A stretch of 64,000 nucleotides of DNA. It comes from Bryum argenteum. Its lineage: Eukaryota > Streptophyta > Bryopsida > Bryales > Bryaceae. Shown piece after piece: positions 34,646 to 45,381 of the stretch (within the stretch, counting starts at the first letter, position 1; each line of letters starts with the position of its first letter). The position numbers were made by a program, and so were the translations under genes. The stretch spans positions 18,101,001 through 18,165,000 of the forward strand of contig CM073321.1 of the NCBI GenBank assembly GCA_037043015.1. Reading direction: 5' to 3'. A model generated the notes under the pieces. It saw only the letters and a program-made list of their open reading frames with translations, was not told the origin of the DNA and did not search any database.

Positions 34646-34925
34646 ATTATTTATTCTCAAGAAATTTGATATAAAAACTGACATGAGAATTGTTATTAGC
34701 TACACAAGCATTCCAGCAGATAAAAGTAAAAAAGAAACACCATATTGGGAGAATGTCAAATTTGAAAATGCATGGCAAGAAGTTTATGAAGACAATCATC
34801 TTATACCAACAACATCTATTGCTTCATTATTATTAGATGGTAATAAAATAATAAATGATAAAATATTAAATCCAAGCGATTTATCACTGAATCATGTTTT
34901 ATTCATTTATATACCTGAAATATGA
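34572..34925 (+). CDS. Unrecognised ORF overlapping the RING-like ORF
   Basis: This frame overlaps the RING-like gene by about 75 bp and runs to TGA at 34923-34925. It is hydrophilic with some beta-strand-like segments (MRIVISYTSIPADKSKK, NHVLFIYIPEI) and has the same AT-rich codon use. The two frames may be parts of one ancestral gene or two overlapping genes. The sequence alone does not decide. Confidence 0.35.
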   Translation: MKNKKKMPLSNKIFQCALMQKGYLELFILKKFDIKTDMRIVISYTSIPADKSKKETPYWENVKFENAWQEVYEDNHLIPTTSIASLLLDGNKIINDKILNPSDLSLNHVLFIYIPEI

Positions 34926-35574
34926 AATAATGATCTGGTTGCATATCAAAGCACATTAGCTGAAGCAGATATATATTATGAAACTGCTCCGTACAAGCGG
35001 AGGTCCAATCAAACAGACCCAAAAAGGGGTTATTATAAGTCCGTGGGCCATGGGTACATAGCTCATGGAGGAGTAGACTCAAGAGGAGATGTGGTACCAT
35101 ATGATCGGAAAAACATGCCTTAAAGCAAAAAACTTGCTTTCAGACGTATAGGAGATTCTGTTGCAACAAAAATTGAAACTACTTTATCTACATTGTAATA
35201 AGTCGTTTCTCTGAAATCGTTTAAAGTTGTTTTTCATTCTAACAACAGAATCAGCATGGAGACCTGCTAATACGTAAACATTAACCAATTCAGGAATAGT
35301 ACCATGCCATATTTACTTGACAACGAAATATGTATGCAGAATGGATGACTTAGAAAATCCACTCAAATTTCCACAGAACCATCCAGCACGACAAAGTTAC
35401 CGAACGAGTAACTAGGCCAAAAAATGTATCAGGAAATCCCTATCCCCGTCACACGCTACAACCGTTCATGAATATAGCGCTTCAGTAACGAGAAACCGCA
35501 ACAAGTAACAAATTATGTCGATGACCTTTTATCGTGAATAATGTAGGAACGGAGCAATGAACCGGGCAGCTTGT

Positions 35575-35640
35575 TTTACGGGTCTCAAGCAGATTCGAAC
35601 CTGCGACACAGAAAAAGCGGATCCACCCGTCCCTGAATTC
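35575..35640 (-). other. tRNA-like 3' half / SINE remnant
   Basis: On the minus strand, GTCGCAGGTTCGAATCTGCTTGAGACCCG contains a perfect B-box (GGTTCGAATC) in a T-arm-like stem-loop. No matching 5' acceptor half or A-box is seen upstream, so this is a tRNA-derived fragment and not a working tRNA. Confidence 0.4.
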
Positions 35641-35789
35641 ATGAAAAACTGTACAGGTTTCAGTGGGCGAAGCCACCCATTGGTCCGAGGTTTTGATTGG
35701 CTGGATCGTAATCCCCACATGACGGATGGGTTCACGAACGTCGCCGCCCCCAAGTCGTTGAGGACAGCTTTCTACTAGTGTCTATTCCG

Positions 35790-38575
35790 ATTGTTTACAT
35801 TCTTTAAAAGAAATATGAGAGACGACACGGAACTTGTCTTAAGTTTCAATTTGGTGCGTAAAGTTTGAAGCAAACACTCGAACGTTCTGCAGTCTACCAT
35901 GTTCAATAATGACGTCGCTGCTTTCTCATTGCTTAGGAGCTGTTAGATCCACAAAAGTACAACGCTTTTTGTTACAAAGTTTGCGATTTCGCTGTTGCCA
36001 CAACAAATACACATAGGCAAACCTAAGATTCTCAAGATTGTAAGTTACAGAATTACGGTAAAACATTTTCGATTGTTCATACACAACTCTCTTTAGTAAA
36101 ACATGCTCGATGTTTGATATACACCGTTGGTGATGTAATGATTTTATGATTTACCTTTATTACATTATTATCTTCTATTATAACAAAATTTTATAAGATC
36201 CTAAATCTATTGTAAATGTTATAATATTGTAATTTATTGTTGATAGAGTCTTGTCCACGATTGTATGGACCAAACATGATTTACGTATATTTAATATATG
36301 ATGGTTTAATATCACATGATTTAACATGATATGATATAATAATTTTTAATTTAATACAATTTAATAAAGTAAAATAGAATATATAAACATTTTCCATAAT
36401 ATTTAATATACATTTATAAGAAATATATTTTCAAATAGTATAATATAGTAAAATAAAACATATTAGAATATTGAATAAAAATTAATATAGTTTAATATAA
36501 TAGAATAATTAATTTTATTTGATATAGGTTAAAAAACTATAAAACTTTGTGTAAAGTAAACCGACCATTTGAAAAATTCATAGTAATTATTCAAATTCGG
36601 TACTGCAAAAAAAGGGTTTCCAATGTTACAAACATTTCTTACTTGGATATTCAATGTTTCATTGCATCATTGCAAACCCCCCTCTTTGTGAGTAGTGAAT
36701 GCAATACTGAAACATGAAATCTGATTAATTAAATATTGTTGTAAATTTGAGAAAATACTCGCATTCTTTCGTATACCAGAACTCGTAATATACGCCTAAC
36801 ATTATAATAATTTTAACGTAGTTTATTAAGTGATAATTTTTTATTTAAACTTGGTTTAATTTATTTTTTTACATTTGGTTTTAATTATTTATTCTATAAA
36901 ACAATTTAATCTTGAGATTCTTAAAAAATTTGCGTAATACTAATAAATACCTTTGACTAGTTTTCCTCAAAAATTATATAGTGTTCGTCGGAAGAATTCT
37001 AAAATTTATGTTTTTCGATATTTTTCCATTGATACAGATTGGAATTCAAAGTAACTACCAGACAAGTTTATAATCTTTTATAGTGTCAGCTGTAGTTATG
37101 ATTCAAATTTAAGTGTTTAGGGATAAGGGTTTAGTCTAGAATTTAAGGTTTAGAGTTTACAAATTAAGATTTAGGTTATAGTGTGTAGGGTTGAGGATTA
37201 AGGGTTAATTAATTTTAAAGATCATGATTTAGGATTGCAATGTAAAGAGAAGCTAGATAGCAACTTTGTGGAAGAAAGCGTAGATGTGGATACATTCTAA
37301 ACTTTTGAAAACAAGTTAAGAATACCATTGATACTAAAAAACTCATCTTAGCATAAGAATTGAAGTAAAACTAAATATTATTAAGTTTGAATATCACACA
37401 TAGAATATGAAACCAGTAACATATATAAACTCACTGAATGTTAACAAGACTTAATTCTAAACCAATAATTATATATTTCAAATATCATATATGGTAATAA
37501 TACACTTGAAAAAGCTAAGTATTAAACTTATAATTCCTCAACTTATTCACTGTCTAAATACTTATATAATAGTATCTCACATAAATATATTGAATATTGT
37601 ATTTACAATATGCATTTGTAAAATAATACATTCAACCTATTGAATATCATACTTAATATAGCAGACCTAATTAGGTAGAAACTAATCTTATAGAATCACA
37701 TTTTAAAAAACTCAATATTATATTTACTATAACCGTTGTAAAGTGCAAGATATTAGTCATTTAATATTACACATGTTTTAGTAAGTGCGAATGTTACAAT
37801 ACCTCACATCACCTGTCGGTACCTTACTGCTCTAATTTAGTATGAAATAAAATTAAGTCATTTAAGACTACATAAATCCAAGGTCCACGACGAGAACAAT
37901 TTGTGTTCCATCTAAACATTTGATAAGTTAGTATAAATTTCAGGTAATTTAAACATTTTCTATTATTTACCCTATACTCTATTTAAGGTAATCTTGTAAA
38001 CTATGATTCAAATAACAAATGACACTATCTCTTTAACAACTAGATAGAAGTTTCTTTTTCTCGTTGTGTAGTCGGATGAATTGCGGTAAAAAATGATTGC
38101 AACAATGGCAAAAGTATTATTATTATTAAAGTTATTGATTTATGAAATATCAAAGGTTAAGTTAATTATGGACTAGGGACTAGAGTTTTTCATTACGGTT
38201 TTATGCTTTGATGTAAACTTGACTAATTTCCAATAAAATAGAAGAGGTGTCTTCACTAAAGTGCATTCCATTGATTCATACTTTATTCCAAGGTTTAGAA
38301 TACAAACTAGACTTGATTTGGAACAATACCCAAGTGATTTCATCCAAAACGGACCTCGGATGAAGAAGATATGGCTATTCAAAGTACTGCCTTCTATCCA
38401 AAATATCGTTTTTTGACATTCGGCGCATTTAGGGGTTAACATTCTAGTGCCCAATATGAAATTATTTTGTTAGTTTAAGTTTGGGTTATCCATTTTCCTC
38501 GCGAATCCGGCTTTTTTCATTACAAATTATGAAATTTCTATTTTTAGAAATATTCCGGATTTCTCGGTGACTTAA
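35790..38575. other. AT-rich intergenic DNA, no gene recognised
   Basis: Very AT-rich (TAATATAA runs at 36250-36540) with no coding signal. A 93-residue minus-strand frame at 38173-38454 has no recognisable domain. Confidence 0.45.
37108..37212. repeat. Degenerate plant telomere-like repeats
   Basis: TTTAGGGATAAGGGTTTAG, AAGGTTTAGAG, GATTTAGG, TGTAGGGTTGAGG and TTAAGGGTTA follow one another. They are variants of TTTAGGG, as often seen at interstitial sites in plant genomes. They are far too degenerate to be a chromosome end. Confidence 0.4.
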
Positions 38576-38582
38576 CTTCAAA

Positions 38583-38960
38583 TGATTTTTACTGGCCCAA
38601 GATGTCCTCGTTCCTCCCAAAGTTCCCAAGATGTCCTCGTTCCTTGCGAAGTTCCCCGTTCCTCGTGAAGTTCCCCGTTCCCGCCGAAGTTCCCAACCAC
38701 ATCGCTTTTACTCAATACCGTTACTGGCCGTTTTTGGCGCCCTTTCTCTTTTGAGTTCGTGCTCTTTTTTGGCGCCATTTCTCTTCCCGCTTGCTCTAGC
38801 TCTCTCCTCATTTGCGCACTATGCGCTTTCCGCTCCTCTGCTGCTCCGCTCCTGTGCTCTTTCCGCTCCTTCGGTCCTGCTCCGCTCCTGTGCTCTTTCC
38901 GCTCCTCTCGTGCTCCGCTCCTGTTGCCCCTCGCCTCACCTCCGCACCTTCGCATCTCTG
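38583..38960. repeat. Pyrimidine-rich tandem words upstream of the DUF7869 gene
   Basis: TTCCTCGTGAAGTTCCCCG-type 20-bp units (about five) are followed by CTCCGCTCCTGTGCTCTTTC units (about four). Frames here are repeat artefacts. The stretch may be the promoter or 5' untranslated region. Confidence 0.6.
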
Positions 38961-39139
38961 CCCCTCATCTCTGTACACTACGTTTCGCCTAAACTCCCTA
39001 TTACCATTAGTGCTTCCAGTTTTGAAAATTTTGATTAGGGTTTGGGACTCTTAGTAGCTCTGGAGTTGATGCGCGTGCTGCTATTGAGGATGCCCAGGGC
39101 CTTCGTTGAAGTATTGCAGCTGTCAAGCACGGCGTGAGG
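38960..39139 (+). promoter_or_regulatory. Probable 5' untranslated exon with telo-box (DUF7869 gene)
   Basis: A telo-box (AGGGTTT) lies at 39037-39043, a known plant promoter or 5'-leader element. The sequence runs to a good donor, GAGG|GTAAGTT at 39140. A matching acceptor, GGCATTCAG, ends at 40236, seven bases before the ATG. The transcription start is not visible. Confidence 0.45.
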
Positions 39140-39418
39140 GTAAGTTCGATCTATATCCTCAATGTCAATGTATAACAAGAATTTGTTGTTGATTGGTCAT
39201 ATCTTGCGTTCATCGTGGTGCATTCCTGATGGCAATGGGGATATCGTCGGAGTAGTTGTGCACGGAAATCGAGGCAAAGATATTGTTTTACTTGTGCACA
39301 GTTCCCAAGAACGATTCTTAGTATTTGCTGTGCACGAATATCGAGGCAGTTTCATATAACAAATGCATGAAATATGGACAAGCTCATGAAATCCTGTACT
39401 TAAGGATTCATTGGATGA

Positions 39419-40142
39419 CCATTTAGCTCGACTTGAGCTTATTGGGCGTACTGCTCTGATTCAGTGCAAGCCCATTTAGCTCGAGTCGAGCTAAGTGGGC
39501 TTGACCTGCTACAGGGCAGTAAGCCCATTTAGCTCGACTCGAGCTAAATAGGCATGCAATGTATCAGAGCTGTAAGCACATTTAGCTCGAGTCAAGCTAA
39601 ATGGGCTTGACCTGCAAGCGTGTGGTATACCCATTTAGCTCGACTCGAGCTATAATGGTCATTGAGCTTTAACTCCGTCGTGGTGAGTGGTGAATAGTTT
39701 TCTTGAAGACTTGTTAGCTCGAGTCGAGCTAAATGGTCATTAAGAAAACTGTACATCACGCTTACCTCGAAGCTGTTGAAGCTTGAAGATCATTTAGCTC
39801 GAGTCGAGCTAAATGGTCTTCCTCTTCGTCATGCTTCAGGGTAAGAGTCATGTATTAAGATCTTCAAGACCATTTAGCTCGACTCGAGCTAAAAGGTCAT
39901 CCAGCTTTTACTTCTTCGCGGTGAGTCGTGAACAATTATCTTGATGACCATTTAGCTCGATTCGAGCTAAATGGTCATTAAGAAAACTGTTCACCACGCT
40001 TTTCTCGAAGGTGGTCATGTATTAAGATCTTCAAAACCATTTAGCTCGACTCGAGCTAAATGGTCTTCAATATACACGTGCATCGTGAGTATGTGGTAGA
40101 TTCTTACCTCGAAGCCCATTTAGCTCGAGTCGAGCTAAATGG
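39419..40142. repeat. Family A palindrome array in the 5' intron of the DUF7869 gene
   Basis: Eleven dyads start near 39419, 39475, 39529, 39580, 39634, 39714, 39793, 39872, 39950, 40037 and 40118. The first five are about 53 bp apart with the same hairpin spacer as the 27-28 kb array (GGGCTTGACCTGCTACAGGGCAGTAAGCCC type). The others are about 79-87 bp apart with a different, related spacer (ATTAAGAAAACTG, CACGCTT). The whole array lies inside the predicted intron 39140-40236. Confidence 0.95.
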
Positions 40143-40242
40143 TCATATATTCTCAATGGTCTTAGACATTATGGACTGCACGTAGATTAAGTTACCAGTG
40201 ATTTCTCATGATTGTATGTTTATTGCTGGCATTCAGGTTATC

Positions 40243-43200
40243 ATGGAATTGAGTGAATCCGATGGCGACGGTGGTTTTCAACATCTTTTTTCAGAGGTAC
40301 TGAACTTACTTATTTTGCATAATACAATTTTGTTCTGAATTTATCCATTCGTACTAATTCGTCTATGTTTGTGGTCCTTTAGGACTTGGATGGTCCTTCC
40401 GAGCTTGTTCTTCCGGACCACTTAAAAGATTGCCCCGGACTGCCCAGTAGTAAATGGGTTACGAAATTTGTGACACTTCTCAACGATAGTGGGGACGTTG
40501 TTCGTGAAGGCATTTGTCAGACTCTGGACGCTGAAAGAATGCTTGAGAGTAATGACGAGCCCGTATGTGAAGATCAGGTAGTTGTGCAGATCGTGAAGTG
40601 CTTGAATTACGACTTCGTACCTGCTGAGACCATTTATGGAACTAGGAGCTGGAAGCTCAGCCATGCTATGCATGAGGGTTGGTCACTACTTGATCATTTA
40701 CGAGTTGATCAGTTCAACGTCGCTGTTTACGCCCGCGATCATCCAAAGAAGAAGGGGGTGCGTCCGTATGAGTTGGGACAACGAAACCAACGATTCTTAA
40801 GGACCAAGAGAGAAGAGGAGCTCCTGACGTTAGATTCAGTCAACTTGGTTGCAAGCAAGATTTGCTGCAGCAAGAACTACTGCCAACCTTTTCCTCGAGA
40901 GAAAATTATGGCTCTCCGAAAGCAGATGTACGAGGCGTCGGGTTTTAAATTTAAGTCACATTTCAAAATAGATGTTCATAATCGTTTTCATCAGGCACCG
41001 AACGGCACGATGATGGTAACGACTGAAGGCATTGACGTTTGCGCGCGTGCATGGCAACATATAAGTGGAGTTCCGATTTCAACATTCTACAGGAGGAAGG
41101 CAGAGGCTGCAGCTGGACTAAGTGCTCGCCACCATGGGAATGTTGGTCAGAAGAAACCACAATTGCATGTAAAGCAAGTTGTAGCTACTCTGAAGACATT
41201 CATTGACAATGCTGCTGATCATATGCCTCACCAGACGAAGATGTTGACATCTGGTGAGAAGGTTGTGTCTCGGTCCTTGCCGTCGTCCTTCAGATGGAAG
41301 GATGCCATACCCGGGATCAATGACATCAATGAGAGGTTGGGCTTGAAATCTATTTCTCAAAGCACACTGAGCAGGATTAGGAGGTCAAAATTTTCTGAGT
41401 ATTCAAAGAAGGCGCCTGGGTACAACTTTGCTCGTTGCTCAACTTGTGACAGGATGGAGACAATGATCAAGTCTATGGTACCTGATTCATGTGAGGAGTT
41501 AATGTGGATCAAGAAGCTTGAGGAGCATTTGCATCATCAAGAAACGCATCGTGAGTATTATTATTCAAATCGTTCTCTTTGTATTCAGAGGCCGAGAGAT
41601 AACCTTTGTATAATACATGATAAAATGGATCATGCGAAGACTGCCTGCCCTGTATTTTCACATAAAACAAAGGCAAACGATGCATTGATGAAGCTTCCAA
41701 TTGGTGTGACTGGCATGATTGCTCACGGGCATTGCGATGTCCGGTATGCTCATTATGGGCTCGATATTTATCCAAGTGATTGCAATCACACTATTGGATC
41801 AATATTAAAGCTTTTACGAGATCTAAAAGGTGTTCCGCTCTCGTATTCGAAGTCATTATCCGCAAATTCGGGGTCGCTGCCTTTATTTGAAGCTGTATTG
41901 TTTGGAAAAAAAGGGTGTTTAAACTCTCTTCTATCTGAAAGTGAAGTTTCTGGGGTGGCGGAGCCTCTACCTCCTGTCTTGCATGTGCAACTGGACAACG
42001 CAGCTTCTGACAACAAGAATAGATTTATGTTTTGCTTTTGGTCTCTTCTGGTACACATGGGTGTGTTCCGTGAAGTATATGTCAATTTCTTGTTAGTTGG
42101 ACATACCCACGAAGATATTGATGCCCTCTTCGGACGTTGGAGCATGAATCTCAAAGAGAATGACTTTCTCACACTTCCTCAGTTGATGAAGTCATTTATG
42201 GACGCAGAGTCTTTGCCGGTCATTCCTCATTTGATAGAGGAAATACCTGACTTCAAGGGTTATATCAAAGACTACATTGGTTCCAGAGATGAAATTCTAG
42301 TTGGGCATTCGGAGGGTCAGCAGTTGAAGTTTTACAAGCATGACAATGGATGGCCCATGATGCAGTATAAGATGCTATGCACAGACAATGAGTGGTTAGC
42401 TTCTACTAATGGAGGTATAAAATTGTGGAAGGAGGATCGAAGTACGGGAAAACCATTGTTACCTACAGGTGAGATGAAACCTTTGGCGCCCATTCCCATG
42501 AAGAACCGTGATGACATTGTAAAAGGCATTGGAGGGTTTATTAAGATGTGGGAGACTTCAAGTGCGGAGGACATATCTGGAGAATTTGGTCGGCGTCATG
42601 AATTTGTTATTCGCTATTGGCGAGCTGTAAAGCTTGCGTTGGTTGAGCCTATAGAAGTGTCTTCATTTTTGAAGAACGGGTGTTGGCCTTTAACTCGAGT
42701 ACCTGCGACACGAGAAAATTTAAATACTGGCGAATTGCGAGAGGAATATGGGCGTGATCCGCACTTTATCGGACGGTTGTGTGATAGACCAAGGGAGTCG
42801 TTTCGGGTTGGTCGAGATGTTTTTGCTGGATATTTTGTAGCTCTACGGCCAGCTGATGGGGATGCTCGTCCTTTCTGGATTGCTAGGCCTCTAACTGATT
42901 TCGATGTTGATCACAACTATCTAGGCTGTATTCAAATGCAATATTTTCAACCTACATCGAAAAATATTGTTGTTCAGGAAACCTATGCTGGTTGGGATAC
43001 AAAGAAGACATTCAAATGGAAAGTTGAAGACACTCACATTCCGGAATGGCTTCATGCTGATGCTATTTTTACGTCATGGAAATCAAGTGCAAAACTTGGC
43101 TCTCGGCGTCCGATTATTTCATTATCGGAGCGTCAAATCGACATCATCAAACAAAGTATTGAGCGGTTCGGCGGTGGAGAGGAGTCGCCTGACATCCCTC

Positions 43201-43259
43201 CTTTATTTGGGCATGCCAATTTAGCTCTAGTCGAGCTAAATGACCTCAATGCAATTTGA
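40243..43259 (+). CDS. DUF7869-family protein, probable RNase-H-like (DDE/D) transposase-type gene, intact
   Basis: Exon 40243-40296 (MELSESDGDGGFQHLFSE), intron 40297-40382, exon 40383-43259; 976 residues with no internal stop. The core includes ICCSKNYCQPFPREK (about 175), a zinc-ligand set CSTCDRM...HLHHQETH (about 370-400), then IIHDKMDHAKTACP (about 430), LHVQLDNAASDNKN (about 553) and VGHTHEDIDALFGRW (about 590). Three acidic positions in this order (DKMD, QLDN, HEDID) look like an RNase H-fold catalytic triad, which is my inference. The domain is known as DUF7869 and is multicopy in bryophytes, ferns and other eukaryotes. Its last residues (LALVELND) are supplied by a family A palindrome at 43219-43241. 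It is probably functional in coding terms; no terminal inverted repeats were identified. Confidence 0.85.
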
Positions 43260-43499
43260 GCTATCAATTTATCGTGTCGTGACTTTTTGCCAATAGATTC
43301 ATCTTAGAAATGCACGTAGAAGTCCTACCTCTCAACCGTAGTTAAGTATTGGTACAGTTGTTATGCCTTAAAGTCAACAATTCAAGTGTTTGTAAATTTT
43401 TGGAGTTGATTGTCGATTCCCAGTTTAATTGAGTTTATCGTTTTATTGTGCTCTTTTTGCAAATTGCTGTGAGGATGCATTTTGCTTTTGCTACTTTTA

Positions 43500-43600
43500 T
43501 CATCTTTTGTATTCAGTTTAACTCTACCACATGCGCGTTTAGCTCTACATCACGCGCGTTTTGCTCTAGAACACGCGCGCTTAGCTCGATATATATGTTG
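43500..43600. repeat. Degenerate family A half-copies with CGCGCG words
   Basis: GCGCGTTTAGCTCTA, GCGCGTTTTGCTCTAG and GCGCGCTTAGCTCGA follow each other at about 24-bp spacing. They resemble one arm of palindrome A. Confidence 0.6.
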
Positions 43601-43651
43601 GAATTTAGGTCGATTGGTTTTTGAGAGTTTGAATATTCCCATTATAACAAA

Positions 43652-43798
43652 TTACGTGTTGCATGTTTTAGCGAGGTCGACGATGAGTTGCAAGGACTCA
43701 AAGTCCAGGTCGATCTGAAACTCCGGATCCCACACACAGTCTGTATGGATGGACTGCAGAATGAAATCTGCAAATGTAGCGACGAACGTCGGATCCAT
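43652..43798 (-). CDS. Short ORF, possible first exon
   Basis: An ATG-initiated frame of 48 residues, MDPTFVATFADFILQSIHTD... to ...LVDLAKTCNT. It has an amphipathic, protein-like composition (CVWDPEFQIDLDFESLQL). It is too short for a full gene and may be the first exon of a lost or truncated minus-strand gene. No family is recognised. Confidence 0.3.
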   Translation of the reverse strand: MDPTFVATFADFILQSIHTDCVWDPEFQIDLDFESLQLIVDLAKTCNT

Positions 43799-43799
43799 C

Positions 43800-45140
43800 T
43801 TCAAACACCGAAACAAATCAATCAGCTTAGTTGACGGTCATCAATGTGATATAGAGACAGCAAGAGTGCGTGTGCACCGAATACAGAAAAAAGAATTTGA
43901 AACTAGAGAACAAGAGCAGAAGTAAGAAGATCACCTGAGATTCTTTACTTTCGCCTTGATTTGCAACAGTGGAAAACAAAGAAGACATGCTTCAGGAATA
44001 AGGTAGTCTAGGAAGTTGCAACCTCTTCGGAGCGAGTTTTGTCGCCTCCTCTGAAAGGAATGAACAAGAGAACTAGAAAGTGAACTGCCTCCGAACAGTA
44101 GAATTCTAGACGAACTGCAGAGGAGTGAGGAAGATCACAATGAAGCATATCCTAAATGGTAGCATGGATTTGGGAAGAGAAGCTCCAAATATACAGAAAG
44201 GTCGACTCCAACATCAGGCAATATGAGGACCACTCCAGGTTCGATGACGGCGGCGGGCGGCACACGTAATCATGGGAGCCATCATAAGGACTGAAGTACT
44301 TAAGGAGAAGACTGCTCATGATGAGTATTCACGTAATTGAAGAGGACAATGCCTAAACAATGGATTATTAGGCGCAGCCATTGTTAATGGGCCTTAAAAT
44401 AATGCAATTCCATAATATAAGAAGTGATCGGTGGGCGCCCCGAAGGACAATAGAAGAGAGGTCTTTGAAGAGAGAAATACCTATTAAATAAAACACTACC
44501 AATGCATTAGGGACAGAAAGCAACAGTAGCTTAGCTAATCATCATTTGTGATCATAAGAAGGATATAAACGAATCACGCCCGAGATTATATCGTTTGTAT
44601 GATATGAACATTTGACGCCCTCAAAGACTTTGACAAAGATGTAAATTCAAACATACCGCGCCCGATAAGATCGTCACGCATGAATGAATCAAGCCAAGAG
44701 TACTCACGGATAGCCTTGTGATTATAGAAATTAAAGCAAAAAACCAAAGAGAGGTAAGCTAATTACCTTGTCCATCGTAGAACTAGGAAAGAAAAAGATA
44801 GGGTTAAGCAGTAGGCTCCTGAAAGTGAAAGAGGTAAGGGTAAGACCTACCTGAACACAATATTCGAAGAAGCAGGGTGAACTCTCATGTTGTAGTTAAA
44901 ATTGTGATTAAGGTAGACTCTCATATGAAAACGTTATATAAATGAATTTGATACAAATAAGACTCATGAACTGAGCTATGACAAAACGTATAATCTTTAT
45001 AATGTCGACTGGGAAAAACAAGTCCAAAAAAATATCTGTAGGACGGATTGATGTATATGAAAATAAAACTATAGCCGAAGCTTGTTAGCTGATCAGAAAA
45101 CAAGATATAAAGAAGATGTAGACATAGACAGTGAAAGAAA
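43800..45140. other. No gene recognised
   Basis: Mixed-composition sequence without long frames, tandem repeats or element ends. Confidence 0.4.
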
Positions 45141-45149
45141 AAGAAATAT

Positions 45150-45375
45150 ATCTGTTATCGGGGGATCGCTCGATGGTGCACTTCAGTCAGACCCACAAAG
45201 AAATGCCTCCATTACGAGTCAGCAACGAGAAGTAAATCTGACATGGGTGGATCGCCCGATGATGCAAATCACTCAGCCCCACAAAGAAATGCCTGCAAAG
45301 GGACAGCTTTGAAAAGAATATCTGACATCGGGGGATCGCTCGATGACGCACTTTACTGAGCCCCACGAAGGTATG
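45150..45375. repeat. Family B palindromes (three) in ~95-bp tandem units
   Basis: Copies near 45155 (TATCGGGGGATCGCTCGATG), 45243 (ATGGGTGGATCGCCCGATG) and 45329 (CATCGGGGGATCGCTCGATG) share following sequence (CACTCAGCCCCACAAAGAAATGCC type). They lie just 3' of the decayed DUF7869 copy. Confidence 0.85.
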
Positions 45376-45381
45376 CCTTCA

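Noticed and set aside
35575-35640. Functional tRNA gene
   Set aside because: Only the T-arm/B-box half is present; no acceptor pairing, D-arm or anticodon arm could be built.
37108-37212. Chromosome end
   Set aside because: The telomere-like units are short, degenerate and not in perfect tandem, and they are surrounded by ordinary AT-rich sequence.
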